Of a stretch of DNA of 64,000 bases, positions 42,958-51,398 are shown one piece after another. The notes beneath the pieces were generated by a model. The model was not told where the DNA came from. It saw nothing but the letters and a program-made list of their open reading frames with translations, and made no database searches. The stretch is from JAHCHG01 sp965214585 (GTDB taxonomy: Bacteria > Acidobacteriota > Blastocatellia > Pyrinomonadales > Pyrinomonadaceae), in the NCBI GenBank assembly GCA_965214585.1, contig OZ243957.1, positions 62,001-126,000 on the forward strand, in the 5' to 3' direction. Both the position numbers and the translations under genes were made by a program. Position 1 is the first letter of the stretch. Each line of letters opens with the position of its first letter.

Positions 42958-43368
42958 TTAAAAAAGCCCGCTTTCAATCAACTCGCGTCGTTCCTCGATT
43001 CTGTCTTCGTCGTTAAATCTCAAAATTCTGATCGTCACTCTTGCCTCAGCCGTCAAAGATTCGATTATTCCGTCTTCGTCAATCTGGAAATGCTGTGTCC
43101 AAACATCTTTTCGCGGATTGAAAAGCGGCGTTAAATCTCCTGTTTCTAAATCATATCCCGCAATATTCGGTCCCTTATACCGATTACATTTAATACAAGC
43201 TAAAGCCAGATTCCCGGCTTCCGTTTCTCCGCCGTGTTGAACAGGCAGTATATGTTCAATCTCGTGTTTAACAATTTTGTTGCTTTTTGGAAAAAGACAA
43301 TATTCACATCTCCTTTCGGCTCTTTCTTCTACCAAACGTCTTAATTGAACAGGAACATATCTCGACAT
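42958..43368 (-). CDS. HNH endonuclease, array unit 4
   Basis: 136 residues. HNH core: RRCEYCLFP, IEHILPVQHGG, NLALACIKCNRYKG, with both zinc CxxC pairs. The C-terminal 55 residues (LFNPRKDVWTQHFQIDEDG, IIESLTAEARVTIRIL, ERRELIESGLF) are nearly identical in units 1, 3 and 4, whereas the N-terminal HNH part differs. ATG directly follows the TAA of the partner gene, so they are translationally coupled. Predicted metal-dependent nuclease; role in the unit unknown (toxin-like, or defence). Confidence 0.88.
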   Translation of the reverse strand: MSRYVPVQLRRLVEERAERRCEYCLFPKSNKIVKHEIEHILPVQHGGETEAGNLALACIKCNRYKGPNIAGYDLETGDLTPLFNPRKDVWTQHFQIDEDGIIESLTAEARVTIRILRFNDEDRIEERRELIESGLF

Positions 43369-43722
43369 TTAGACCTTTTCCTTAACAAGTTTCCCGGCTT
43401 GAGCCGAAAGTAATATTGCAATATGGTCAAACTTCATCCACTCATCTAACTCCTGTCTTTCTTGCTCGCTAATTTCATCCTCACGGTTTAAATCCAACAA
43501 ATAACCGACACGCTCTTGTAATTCGTCTGAAATATTATAATTTAAAACCTCTTGCGGCGTTGGATTTTGGGAAAGAAATCGAATTAAATCCGACGATGCT
43601 CCGGCAGTCATCGGATACCTGAATCCGACCAAACTCAATTCAATAATCGTCGGCATCCAAACGCCCAGCGGCTTTATTTTATCTGCCAAAGAATTCGGCA
43701 ATTCGAGCGTAATTTCAGTCAT
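43369..43722 (-). CDS. HNH-partner protein, array unit 4
   Basis: 117 residues, a family seen next to this type of HNH gene in other bacteria but without a known function. N-terminal 34 residues (MTEITLELPNSLADKIKPLG, then VWMPTIIELSLVGF) are almost identical to unit 1; the rest diverges. QNPTPQEVLNYNISDELQER and ELDEWMKFDHIAILLSAQAG follow the family pattern. The ribosome site GAGGTG sits in the copied gatB-tail sequence just upstream. May control or neutralise the nuclease. Confidence 0.8.
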   Translation of the reverse strand: MTEITLELPNSLADKIKPLGVWMPTIIELSLVGFRYPMTAGASSDLIRFLSQNPTPQEVLNYNISDELQERVGYLLDLNREDEISEQERQELDEWMKFDHIAILLSAQAGKLVKEKV

Positions 43723-43730
43723 TTTTTCCG

Positions 43731-43815
43731 CACCTCAAGAATTTAATTTTTTCAATTTTCGGATTCGTTTCGCCGTTTGATAATTTCATTACTTGCCTGA
43801 CAAAAAAAGTTCGTA
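43731..43815 (-). repeat. Degenerate copy of the gatB 3' end before unit 4
   Basis: Minus-strand reading gives VMKLSNGETNPKI..., matching the gatB end VMKASQGKANPKVVNEIL, followed by AATTCTTGAGGTG exactly as at the gatB stop. About 20 bp of the gatB tail are missing. Confidence 0.75.
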
Positions 43816-43823
43816 TAAATCCG

Positions 43824-44237
43824 TTAAAAAAGTCCGCTTTCAATTAACTCGCGCCGTTCCTCGATTCTGTCTTCGTCATTAAATCTCAAAATTCTGATCG
43901 TCACTCTCGCCACAGCCGTCAGAGATTCGATTATTCCGTCTTCGTCAATCTGAAAATGCTGTGTCCAAACGTCTTCTCGCGGATTGAAAAATCTTGTTAT
44001 TTTGCCGTCCGCCGCAAAATCGAACGAACCGACATCCGAACCTTTGAACAAATTGCAAGCAATACAAGCCAAAGCCAGATTTTCAAAATCGGCTGTTCCG
44101 CCGTGTTTAACGGGAATAATGTGTTCAACCTGATGTTCCAATCCCGGAAATATAGGCGGAATCAAACAGTATTCACAAATATCTCCAGATCGTTCGGTAA
44201 TTCTTCGGCGCAAATCCTTTGAGATATATCTTGACAT
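43824..44237 (-). CDS. HNH endonuclease, array unit 3
   Basis: 137 residues. HNH core: GDICEYCLIPP, VEHIIPVKHGG, NLALACIACNLFKG. N-terminal half distinct from units 1 and 4; C-terminal half (FFNPREDVWTQHFQIDEDG onwards) almost the same. Starts directly at the partner stop (TAA then ATG). Intact catalytic residues. Confidence 0.88.
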   Translation of the reverse strand: MSRYISKDLRRRITERSGDICEYCLIPPIFPGLEHQVEHIIPVKHGGTADFENLALACIACNLFKGSDVGSFDFAADGKITRFFNPREDVWTQHFQIDEDGIIESLTAVARVTIRILRFNDEDRIEERRELIESGLF

Positions 44238-44588
44238 TTATCTCTGCTGTTTTAAATATTTCGTCGCGTTTGCCGAAAGCAGAATGCAAATGTGATTAAA
44301 TTTCACCCATTCTTCCAACTCGCGTTTTTCAGTTTCTTCGATTTCGCCTTCACCATTTAAATCCAACAAACGGCGCACCCGCTTTTGATGTTCATCTGAA
44401 ACTTTATACTGTAAAACTTTTTGCGGAGACGGATTTTCCGTCAAAAAATCAAGTAATTCTTTAGACGTATAAGCAACCCGGGTTTTAAATTTGGCAAGCG
44501 TCAACTCCATAATCGTCGGCATCCAAACGCCTAAAGGTTTAATCTTATCCGCCAAAGAATTCGGCAATTCAAGTGTAATTTCAGTCAT
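44238..44588 (-). CDS. HNH-partner protein, array unit 3
   Basis: 116 residues. First 26 residues match units 1 and 4 (MTEITLELPNSLADKIKPLG), then diverges: MELTLAKFKTRVAYTSKELL, NPSPQKVLQYKVSDEHQKR, LEEWVKFNHICILLSANA. GAGGTG ribosome site in the duplicated gatB tail. Coupled to the HNH gene of unit 3. Confidence 0.8.
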   Translation of the reverse strand: MTEITLELPNSLADKIKPLGVWMPTIMELTLAKFKTRVAYTSKELLDFLTENPSPQKVLQYKVSDEHQKRVRRLLDLNGEGEIEETEKRELEEWVKFNHICILLSANATKYLKQQR

Positions 44589-44590
44589 TT

Positions 44591-44658
44591 TTTCCGCACC
44601 TCAAGAATTTAATTTTTCCCGCAAAATCTCATTAACAATTTTCGGATTCGCTTTGCAG
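44591..44658 (-). repeat. Copy of the gatB 3' end before unit 3
   Basis: Best-preserved copy: the minus strand encodes KANPKIVNEILREKLNS and a stop, against KANPKVVNEILQKKLNS at the true gatB end, followed by the same TTGAGGTG ribosome site. It is fused directly to the broken HNH gene of unit 2. Confidence 0.85.
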
Positions 44659-44805
44659 TTAGATGCTTTCGTGCTGACGCGGCAAAATATGTTCGATTTG
44701 ATGTTTCAATGTCCGTCCGGTTTGCGGTAACTGACAATATTCACAACGCTTTCCGGCGCGTTCAGCAGTTAATTGCCGCAATTTGTTTGAAACATATTTC
44801 GACAT
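44659..44805 (-). pseudogene. Truncated HNH endonuclease, array unit 2
   Basis: 48 residues: KRCEYCQLPQTGRTLKHQ, then IEHILPRQHESI and a stop. The first CxxC and the HI-P motif remain; the second zinc pair, the NLALAC segment and the conserved C-terminus are gone. The break falls where the next gatB-tail copy begins, so it looks like a recombination deletion. Confidence 0.8.
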
Positions 44806-45159
44806 TTAACCGTTTTGCTTAACAATTTTTCCCGCCTGCGCTTTGAGCAAAATCGAAATGTGGTCAAATTTCATCCATTCATCCAACTCTTGCAACTGAC
44901 TTTCTTCAATCTCGCTTTCGCTGTTTAATTCCAATAAATAATCAAGCCGTTGCTGCAATTCGTCGGACACATAAAACTGTAAAACCTCGTGCGGCGTTGG
45001 ATTAGCGGAGAGGAAATTTATTACTTCCGCCGAAGCCCGCGCCGTTGATGGATAACGAAAACCGACTGCGCTCAGTTCGATAATCGTTGTCAGCCACAAA
45101 TTTGCCCCGCCGATTCGCGCCGCTAATTTGTCGGATAAATTTACCTTTACTTCAATCAT
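44806..45159 (-). CDS. HNH-partner protein, array unit 2
   Basis: About 117 residues from ATG 45159 (MIEVKVNLSDKLAARIGG), chosen because AGAGG lies 5 bp upstream; the frame also allows 45174. N-terminus unlike the other units, but the middle and end match unit 4 closely (SAVGFRYPSTARASAEVINF, ELDEWMKFDHISILLKAQAG). It survives although its nuclease is truncated, which would fit an antidote role. Confidence 0.78.
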   Translation of the reverse strand: MIEVKVNLSDKLAARIGGANLWLTTIIELSAVGFRYPSTARASAEVINFLSANPTPHEVLQFYVSDELQQRLDYLLELNSESEIEESQLQELDEWMKFDHISILLKAQAGKIVKQNG

Positions 45160-45171
45160 TTTAACCTCTCC

Positions 45172-45257
45172 CATAAAGTCACATTGACTATTTTCGGATT
45201 CGCCTTGCCGTTTGATGATTTCGTCAATTGTTCGATAGAAAAGTTCGTATAAATCCG
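45172..45257 (-). repeat. Degenerate copy of the gatB 3' end before unit 2
   Basis: The minus strand contains a reading KSSNGKANPKIVNV that matches the gatB end in one frame, with a drifted terminus. The stretch 45240-45257 (AGTTCGTATAAATCCGTTAA) is repeated at about 43812, after unit 3. Confidence 0.7.
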
Positions 45258-45668
45258 TTAAAAAAGTCCGCTTTCAATCAACTCGCGCCGTTCCTCAATT
45301 CTCTCTTCGTCGTTGATTTTCAAAATTCTGACCGTAACTCTTGCCACAGCCGTCAAAGATTCGATTATCCCGTCTTCGTCAATCTGGAAATGCTGTGTCC
45401 AAACATCTTTTCGCGGATTGAAAAGCGGTGTTAAATCTCCCGTTTGTAAATCAAACGCCGCAACATTTGTTCCTTTGTAAATATTGCAACGCCAGCAAGC
45501 TAATGCTAAGTTTTCAATTGTCGTTTCGCCGTCGTGCTGACGCGGAATAATATGGTCAATGTGATGCCTGAAATGTCCTTCGGTTTTCGGCAAACGGCAG
45601 TATTCACAATTATCTCCGGCTCTTTGCTCAACAATTTCACGAATGTTTTCAGAAATTCTTATTGGCAT
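45258..45668 (-). CDS. HNH endonuclease, array unit 1
   Basis: 136 residues. HNH core: DNCEYCRLPKT, IDHIIPRQHDG, NLALACWRCNIYKG. C-terminal half as in units 3 and 4 with small changes (RVTVRILKINDEERIEERRE). Starts at the partner stop. This is the unit next to the real gatB gene. Confidence 0.88.
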   Translation of the reverse strand: MPIRISENIREIVEQRAGDNCEYCRLPKTEGHFRHHIDHIIPRQHDGETTIENLALACWRCNIYKGTNVAAFDLQTGDLTPLFNPRKDVWTQHFQIDEDGIIESLTAVARVTVRILKINDEERIEERRELIESGLF

Positions 45669-46019
45669 TTACTGATTTTTTTTCAAAATTTTTCTCGCTT
45701 TTGCTTTGAGCATAACCACAATATGCTCAAGTTTTTCCAGTTCCGCCAATTCCGCTTTTTCCTTTGCAGACAACACGCCCGCTTCGCTTAAAGCCATCAA
45801 CCGATAAAGTCTCTCTTCCGATTTTGTCGAAGCGTGATACTGTAAAACCGTTTGCGGCGGCGGATTTTTTTCTAAAAAGTTAATCAAATCCGAAACCGCT
45901 TCGGCTGTTCTCGTGCGAAAACCGACCAAACTCAATTCAATAATCGTCGGCATCCAAACGCCCAGCGGCTTTATTCTATCCGCCAAAGAATTCGGCAATT
46001 CGAGTGTAATTTCAGTCAT
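45669..46019 (-). CDS. HNH-partner protein, array unit 1
   Basis: About 116 residues from ATG 46019 (MTEITLELPNSLADRIKPLG), matching the starts of units 3 and 4; an in-frame GTG at 46028 is less likely. The ribosome site (TGAGGTG) overlaps the gatB stop codon, so translation is probably coupled to gatB. Middle and end are the most divergent of the set (NPPPQTVLQYHASTKSEERL, LAELEKLEHIVVMLKAKARK). Confidence 0.82.
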   Translation of the reverse strand: MTEITLELPNSLADRIKPLGVWMPTIIELSLVGFRTRTAEAVSDLINFLEKNPPPQTVLQYHASTKSEERLYRLMALSEAGVLSAKEKAELAELEKLEHIVVMLKAKARKILKKNQ

Positions 46020-46031
46020 TTTTTCCACACC

Positions 46032-47507
46032 TCAAGAATTTAATTTCTTCTGTAAAATCTCATTAACTACTTTCGGATTCGCTTTTCCTTGCGACGCTTT
46101 CATCACCTGACCGACAAAAAAGCCTAATAATTTTTCATTTCCGCCCAAATATGCTTCAACTTGATTTTGATTGTTTTCGATGATTTCGTCAACAATTTTT
46201 TCAATCGCGCCCGAATCTGAAATCTGTTCCAAGCCTTTTTCCCTGACAATTTCCGCCGCTGATTTTCGCGTTTTAAACATTTCAACAAGAACATCTTTCG
46301 CCTGTTTTCCGTTGATTTTGTCTTCGTCTAAAAAGCGAACAAGTTCCGCTAGATTTTCCGCCGAAACGGGCGATTCCGACGCTGATTTTCCGGCATTGTT
46401 TAGTTCGCGCAGAAGTTCCGACAAAATCCAGTTCGCCGCAGCCTTCGGATTGTTCGACGCTTTCGCCGCAGTTTCGTAAAATTTCGCCAAATCTTTATCG
46501 CTGACTATTTGCGAAGCGTCGGCGAAACTCAGTTCGTATTCTTCTTGAAACCTTTCAAGCATCGCCGACGGCAATTCCGGCATTTCCTGTCTAACCGTTT
46601 CGATAAATTCGGCTGAAACCGCAAGCGGCTGTAAATCCGGTTCGGGAAAATATCGGTAATCGTGCGCGTCTTCCTTCGAGCGCATAATTCGCGTTTTATC
46701 GTTCTTCTCGTCCCACAGACGAGTTTCCTGATTAACTTCTTCGCCCGCTTCGTGCGCTTTTATCTGCCTTTCAATTTCATATTCAATCGCCTTTTGCATA
46801 AAGCGGACGGAATTCAGATTCTTGAGTTCAACTTTATTTCTAAATTTTGTTTCGCCGACTTTCCTGACCGAAACATTCGCCTCGCAGCGCAGATTTCCCT
46901 TTTCCATATCGGCATCCGACGCGCCGACCCACTGCAAAACACGGCGAACGTGATTGACATAATCGTAAGCCTGCCAACTCGTGCGAAAATCCGGCGCAGT
47001 CACGATTTCGCCCAAAGGAGTTCCGGCGCGGTTCAGATCAATGTAAGAATATTTGTCAACATCGGGCAATCCTTCGTGAATGTTTTTTCCCGCGTCTTCC
47101 TCCAAGTGCATCCGTTCGATACGAATTTTCAGAGGCTTCCAGTCTTTGGCGTGTCCGCCTTCGTCGCGCTCGCTCGTCAAAATCTCAAGCACGCCGTCCG
47201 AAGAAAACGGCTTATCATATTGCGAAATCTGATAACCCTTAGGCAAATCGGGATAAAAATAATTTTTCCTCGAAAAGACCGAAGTTTCGTTAATATTCAA
47301 ACCCAAAGCCAACGCCGCTTTCGCCGCCAATTCGACGACCTTTTCATTTAAAACCGGCAGCGCACCCGGCAGTCCCAAACAAACCGGACAAGTGTTCGCA
47401 TTCGGTTCGTCGCCGAAATTCGCCGCACAGCCGCAGAAAATCTTCGTTTCCGTCGCAAGCTGCGCGTGAATTTCCATTCCGATAATTGCTTCCCAACCTT
47501 TTTTCAT
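46032..47507 (-). CDS. gatB: Aspartyl/glutamyl-tRNA amidotransferase subunit B
   Basis: Transamidates mis-acylated Glu-tRNA-Gln or Asp-tRNA-Asn within GatCAB. 491 residues, full length. Signature GMEIHAQLATETKIFCGC, NTCPVCLGLPGALPVLN, SRKNYFYPDLPKGYQISQYD, then the C-terminal helical YqeY-like tRNA-binding domain ending FVGQVMKASQGKANPKVVNE. Neither gatA nor gatC is in view. Its 3' end is the apparent seed of the downstream HNH array. Confidence 0.97.
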   Translation of the reverse strand: MKKGWEAIIGMEIHAQLATETKIFCGCAANFGDEPNANTCPVCLGLPGALPVLNEKVVELAAKAALALGLNINETSVFSRKNYFYPDLPKGYQISQYDKPFSSDGVLEILTSERDEGGHAKDWKPLKIRIERMHLEEDAGKNIHEGLPDVDKYSYIDLNRAGTPLGEIVTAPDFRTSWQAYDYVNHVRRVLQWVGASDADMEKGNLRCEANVSVRKVGETKFRNKVELKNLNSVRFMQKAIEYEIERQIKAHEAGEEVNQETRLWDEKNDKTRIMRSKEDAHDYRYFPEPDLQPLAVSAEFIETVRQEMPELPSAMLERFQEEYELSFADASQIVSDKDLAKFYETAAKASNNPKAAANWILSELLRELNNAGKSASESPVSAENLAELVRFLDEDKINGKQAKDVLVEMFKTRKSAAEIVREKGLEQISDSGAIEKIVDEIIENNQNQVEAYLGGNEKLLGFFVGQVMKASQGKANPKVVNEILQKKLNS

Positions 47508-47677
47508 AACTTAATAATACTTCGCAAACAAAAAAAATTCACCATAGAAACACAAAATATGTTGAAAAACGGAAAATAAAAACGCACATTGAACAACTGT
47601 TAAATTTTGCGTTTTAAACTTTCCATTTTTACAAACTTCGTGCTTCTACAATGAACAATAAAAAAATTTCCGCGCTT

Positions 47678-48457
47678 TTAGAAAATTCGCACGCCTTCCC
47701 GATTCGCCTGTTGCTGCAAAACGCGGAATTGAGCTAATAAACCGGCTTTGGTTTGTTCGAGAGCGCGTAAATTCGACGCAATTTCCTCGCGCTGATAATA
47801 GCCCGAATTCAAATAAGGCACGGCGATAACATTTCTGCCGTAATATCCGCGCCGCCCGTAACCGCGGTTATATCCGCGTCTGCCGGTATTTCCGATTCGG
47901 ACGTTGCCGCGCACGATAACGCCGCCGCGCCGTCTGAGTCCCGGAGTGTTTACAACCGTTTGTCTGTTTGAGTTGTATGTTCCGATGACGTTCGGTAAAA
48001 CCGTCTGTCTGCCGACAATATTCGGCAAACCGGCGCGGTTGATCGCTGTTCCGGTTCGATAGACCGAATTTCCGACACCGCCGAGAAAAACTCTGCCGAG
48101 ATTCGGATTGCGATTCAATTCGCCGCGCAGATAATTGATCTGCGCTTCAACCGAAGCAATCTGCGAACGAAGCGCGTCGGCATCGGCTTGAAACGAATTG
48201 TCGTCTTCCACTCTTTCGGCTCTCAGCTGCTCGGAATATTCGATCAAATCCCGCTGACTTTCTTCATTCTGCCGCTGTAATTCTTCGGGCGACGGAAAAC
48301 CCATTCGATCATAATTCTGCTCATAATCGCGCTCGGCGGCAAGCCGTTTCTGGCGATATTTTTCCAGATCGGCATTGGTAATCGTCTTCGTCTGCGAATA
48401 CGCCAAACCCGACGTGATAAAAATCGAACACAAGATAAATAACACTTTTCTTCTCAT
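47678..48457 (-). CDS. Exported Gly/Arg/Tyr-rich protein, unknown
   Basis: About 259 residues; GGAAGG precedes GTG-ATG, ATG 48457 preferred. Signal peptide (VLFILCSIFITSGLAYSQ), a charged coiled-coil-like region (about 25-115, for example DADALRSQIASVEAQINYLR), then a low-complexity basic segment (RGGVIVRGNVRIGNTGRRGY, NRGYGRRGYYGRN) and a final coiled coil (NLRALEQTKAGLLAQFRVLQ). Family not recognised. Probably an envelope or surface protein. Confidence 0.7.
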   Translation of the reverse strand: MRRKVLFILCSIFITSGLAYSQTKTITNADLEKYRQKRLAAERDYEQNYDRMGFPSPEELQRQNEESQRDLIEYSEQLRAERVEDDNSFQADADALRSQIASVEAQINYLRGELNRNPNLGRVFLGGVGNSVYRTGTAINRAGLPNIVGRQTVLPNVIGTYNSNRQTVVNTPGLRRRGGVIVRGNVRIGNTGRRGYNRGYGRRGYYGRNVIAVPYLNSGYYQREEIASNLRALEQTKAGLLAQFRVLQQQANREGVRIF

Positions 48458-48635
48458 CACAATAAAACCTTCCTTTGTTTAATTTTTTTCATTATATCAC
48501 TAATTTACGATGCGGAAAACGAAAATTTATTTGGATGAAAATTCAAACAACAAAAATTTCGCCCGCTAAAGATGTAAACTGCGCGAATAATGCTGAATAA
48601 ACGATTAATCGCCGAAAGATTCCAGAGATTTTCAA

Positions 48636-48738
48636 CGTAATGCCGGCATCTTGCCGTCAATTCCGCAAAATTGAAAAATTTTGTCGGAAAAAGCGTCGGC
48701 TGGAAGCCAACGCGACAGCCGGCAGGATGCCGGCGTTA
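48636..48738. repeat. GCCGGC-type inverted repeat near btuB 3' end
   Basis: TAATGCCGGCATCTTGCCG at the left and GGCAGGATGCCGGCGTTA at the right, with GGCTGGAAGCC inside. Same motif family as 5550-5856 and 57352-57507. It ends next to the btuB stop and may double as a terminator. Confidence 0.7.
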
Positions 48739-48742
48739 CATT

Positions 48743-51145
48743 TTAGAAACTGATTCCCAAACCGCCGCGAGCCGTTCTGCCTTCGGTTCTGAAACCGTTT
48801 TCAAAGTAATCGTAATCAAAAAGATTTCCGATTGTGCCGAAAACGCGCAGGCGCACTTTTTCATTATTTAGCGGAAACACATAACTTCCCGTTAAATCGG
48901 CGCGGCGATTGCCGTCAAACCGATAAACATAAGTCGAAAAAGTCGTATTGCTGAAAATCGGCGCGAGATAATCGCTCGTCGCCAAAAAGTCGAAATTGAC
49001 GGTCAAGTTTTTAACTCTCTGCGTTGCGTTCAATGTAAATTGATTTGTCGGAACGCCTAGAGTTTGCAAAATTCCGCTTCCCGAAACTTGCGGTTGGCGT
49101 TGGTCGCTGTTCGTGTAAGTGTATGAAGCGAAAATGTTTGTCGAACTCGTCGCCTTAATTTCGCCGCTGAATTCCGTCCCGCGTGCGTTGCCGCCTTTTT
49201 GATTAATATAGCCGCCGAAAGGTCTGACGGTCGTTCCGATATTCGGCACGACATTTCCGAAACCGATTGTGTCGATCAGATGCGTGTAAAAATATGTGGC
49301 GGAAACTCTTGCGCGGTTGTTGTAAAACGTCTGGTCAATTCCCGCATCAAAAGCAATCGAGCGTTCGGGCGTTAAATCGGGATTTCCGAGCGCGGTAAAA
49401 CTGCCCGAAAACGAACTGAAAAACGTCCCGAACCTTTCGTAAAGCGACGGAACGCGATAACCGTTTCCAACGTGAGCGCGGATTTTCGTGTTGCTTTGCT
49501 CAAAAAAATAAGAAGCCGAACCGTCGAAAGTGTAAGCATTCGGCGGACTTTCCAAAGTCAAATCGTTATACGGCGCATTGTTTACGCTGAATGTCGGAGT
49601 TTGCAAATTAAAAAACTGTGCGCGAAAACCGCCCGCGATTTGCAGTTTGTCATTAAAAAATCCGAGCAAATCCTGCGCGTAAAATGTATTGCTCGACTGC
49701 TTCGCGCGGGTTGAAAAATTTCCCGCGTTATCAAACGTAAATCCGTCGTTGCCGTATTTTTCCCATTCGTATTCGTAGCCGATTGTAACCAGATTATTTT
49801 CAACGGGTGTCCAATTAAAATGCCCGTTCGCCGTATGAATCTGCCCTTCAAAAAGACTCGTCTGATCGCCGCCGAAAGGCTGAAATCCGATTCCCAAAAC
49901 GCCGTTAGTGTTTTCACGCGAAGTTTTTAAGCCTTGATAAGTCGCGTTGAAAATCAATTTTTCGTTTATAATTTGATTCAAAGCGATCTGCCCGTCAAAG
50001 AATTTCGATTTCTGAGCGTTGTCGGGATCGTTCACATCGGGAATAAAATTCGCGCGTCCAAAGTTCAAATTTGAAATTCGCGTCCCGTTTGCAAAATTTC
50101 TCAATTCATCAATCGAAAGCGGAACGGCATCAATAATCGTCCGATTTGAAGCGGGCAAACTGCCGATTGTATCGGGACTCGAATTGAGCCGAACAAAAGC
50201 GTCGGACGCATAAATTCTGCCCGAAATGTTCGTTTTTGCAAACGGTCTGTAATCAATTCTGCCGTTCACATTCGTATTTCTCGCGTCGTCTTCGCCGTCA
50301 ATTCCTTCCGAATAAACCGTCCGCGAAACGCCCGCCGAAAAGCCGAATTTTTCCGCGCCGTTCGATAAATTTCCCAAAAATCTCTTTAAGCCGAGATTTC
50401 CCGCTTCGCCCAAAACCGAACCGTGAAAACCGTTTTTGGGCGCATTCGTCCGCAAATCCAAAACTCCGCCGATGGCGTTCGTGCCGTAGAGCGAACTTCC
50501 CGAACCGCGCAAAACTTCGACTCGCGCCGTATCGGTCAAAACAAAATCGCTCAAAAACGCCGACGCATCGCCCGTGATCGAAGACGCATCGCGGAAACGC
50601 ACGCCGTCAATCAAAATTGCCGTATCTTGATTTCGCAAACCGCGCGTTTTGATATTCGCCGTTTTCCCGAATCCGCCAAGCTGCTGAATACGAAAACCGG
50701 GAATCGTCCGCAAAGCGTCGGTCAAAGAAAATTCGTTGCGGTTTTTTATTTCCTCGTCGCCGATGACATTCACCGTTTTTGAAACTTCGGCAATCGGCTG
50801 CGAAAAACCCGATGCGATTTTCACATTAACTTCCTCCCGAATCGGCGAACCGATAAAAAATAATTCGCCGTTTTCCACGCGCACGGTTTGGCTGAATTCA
50901 ACTTGATTTGAATCAAAATAAATAAGCCGATAATCGCCGTCCGAAATATTTTCAAAGCTGTAATTTCCCTCGTTGTCCGTTGCAGTCGCAAATTCCCTGT
51001 TGTTCAACTGCGAAACGAGCTTTATTTGCGCGTTTGAAATAATTTTTCCGTCATTCGTTAATTGCCCCGTAATTGTTCGGCTTTGCTGTGCTGAAATTCC
51101 TATTGTCAAAAAACAAATCAAACTTAATATCTTTATAATTTTCAT
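48743..51145 (-). CDS. btuB: TonB-dependent outer-membrane receptor, probably for cobalamin
   Basis: 800 residues; AAGGAAA before ATG. Signal peptide about 1-19, a carboxypeptidase-regulatory-like N-terminal domain (RTITGQLTNDGKIISNAQIK), plug domain (SLTDALRTIPGFRIQQLGGF, GLRNQDTAILIDGVRFRD, VEVLRGSGSSLYGTNAIGGV) and a beta-barrel ending in aromatic-terminated GGLGISF. Vitamin B12 as substrate follows from the cobalamin riboswitch directly upstream and from the btuFCD genes behind it; the sequence alone would say only TonB-dependent receptor. Confidence 0.88.
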   Translation of the reverse strand: MKIIKILSLICFLTIGISAQQSRTITGQLTNDGKIISNAQIKLVSQLNNREFATATDNEGNYSFENISDGDYRLIYFDSNQVEFSQTVRVENGELFFIGSPIREEVNVKIASGFSQPIAEVSKTVNVIGDEEIKNRNEFSLTDALRTIPGFRIQQLGGFGKTANIKTRGLRNQDTAILIDGVRFRDASSITGDASAFLSDFVLTDTARVEVLRGSGSSLYGTNAIGGVLDLRTNAPKNGFHGSVLGEAGNLGLKRFLGNLSNGAEKFGFSAGVSRTVYSEGIDGEDDARNTNVNGRIDYRPFAKTNISGRIYASDAFVRLNSSPDTIGSLPASNRTIIDAVPLSIDELRNFANGTRISNLNFGRANFIPDVNDPDNAQKSKFFDGQIALNQIINEKLIFNATYQGLKTSRENTNGVLGIGFQPFGGDQTSLFEGQIHTANGHFNWTPVENNLVTIGYEYEWEKYGNDGFTFDNAGNFSTRAKQSSNTFYAQDLLGFFNDKLQIAGGFRAQFFNLQTPTFSVNNAPYNDLTLESPPNAYTFDGSASYFFEQSNTKIRAHVGNGYRVPSLYERFGTFFSSFSGSFTALGNPDLTPERSIAFDAGIDQTFYNNRARVSATYFYTHLIDTIGFGNVVPNIGTTVRPFGGYINQKGGNARGTEFSGEIKATSSTNIFASYTYTNSDQRQPQVSGSGILQTLGVPTNQFTLNATQRVKNLTVNFDFLATSDYLAPIFSNTTFSTYVYRFDGNRRADLTGSYVFPLNNEKVRLRVFGTIGNLFDYDYFENGFRTEGRTARGGLGISF

Positions 51146-51184
51146 ATTTTTCCTTTTCCGCCCAACGCGGAAGTGGTTTTTGTT

Positions 51185-51330
51185 TATTAAACAAACGAAA
51201 AGGTTTCCTGACTCTCAGCCGAAATTTCTCAAACACGCCTTCCCGCATTTTGCAGTGGCTTGTGCTGTTTTTGCGCCGATTACAGTTGCGTGGGCAGTCG
51301 CGGTTTTCCACCGCGTTCCCTTAGATCGTT
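51185..51330 (-). promoter_or_regulatory. Cobalamin riboswitch upstream of btuB
   Basis: Reading the minus strand: GGGAACGCGGTGGAAAACCG, ACTGCCCACGCAACTGTAAT, then AAGCCACTGCAAAATGCGGG and GAGTCAGGAAACC. These match the conserved segments of the AdoCbl-type aptamer in the right order and spacing. It ends about 40 bp before the btuB start; an expression-platform stem could include the AAGGAAA ribosome site. Confidence 0.9.
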
Positions 51331-51398
51331 TGTCTTTTTTAGTTATGAAAAACACGAATAATTACAAATTATCCGCGTTCATCTGTGGTTAATTCTCC

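Noticed and set aside
42958..46028. CRISPR-like or group II intron origin of the repeated array
   Set aside because: Repeats are gene-length with coding units between; no short regular repeats, reverse transcriptase or intron structure.
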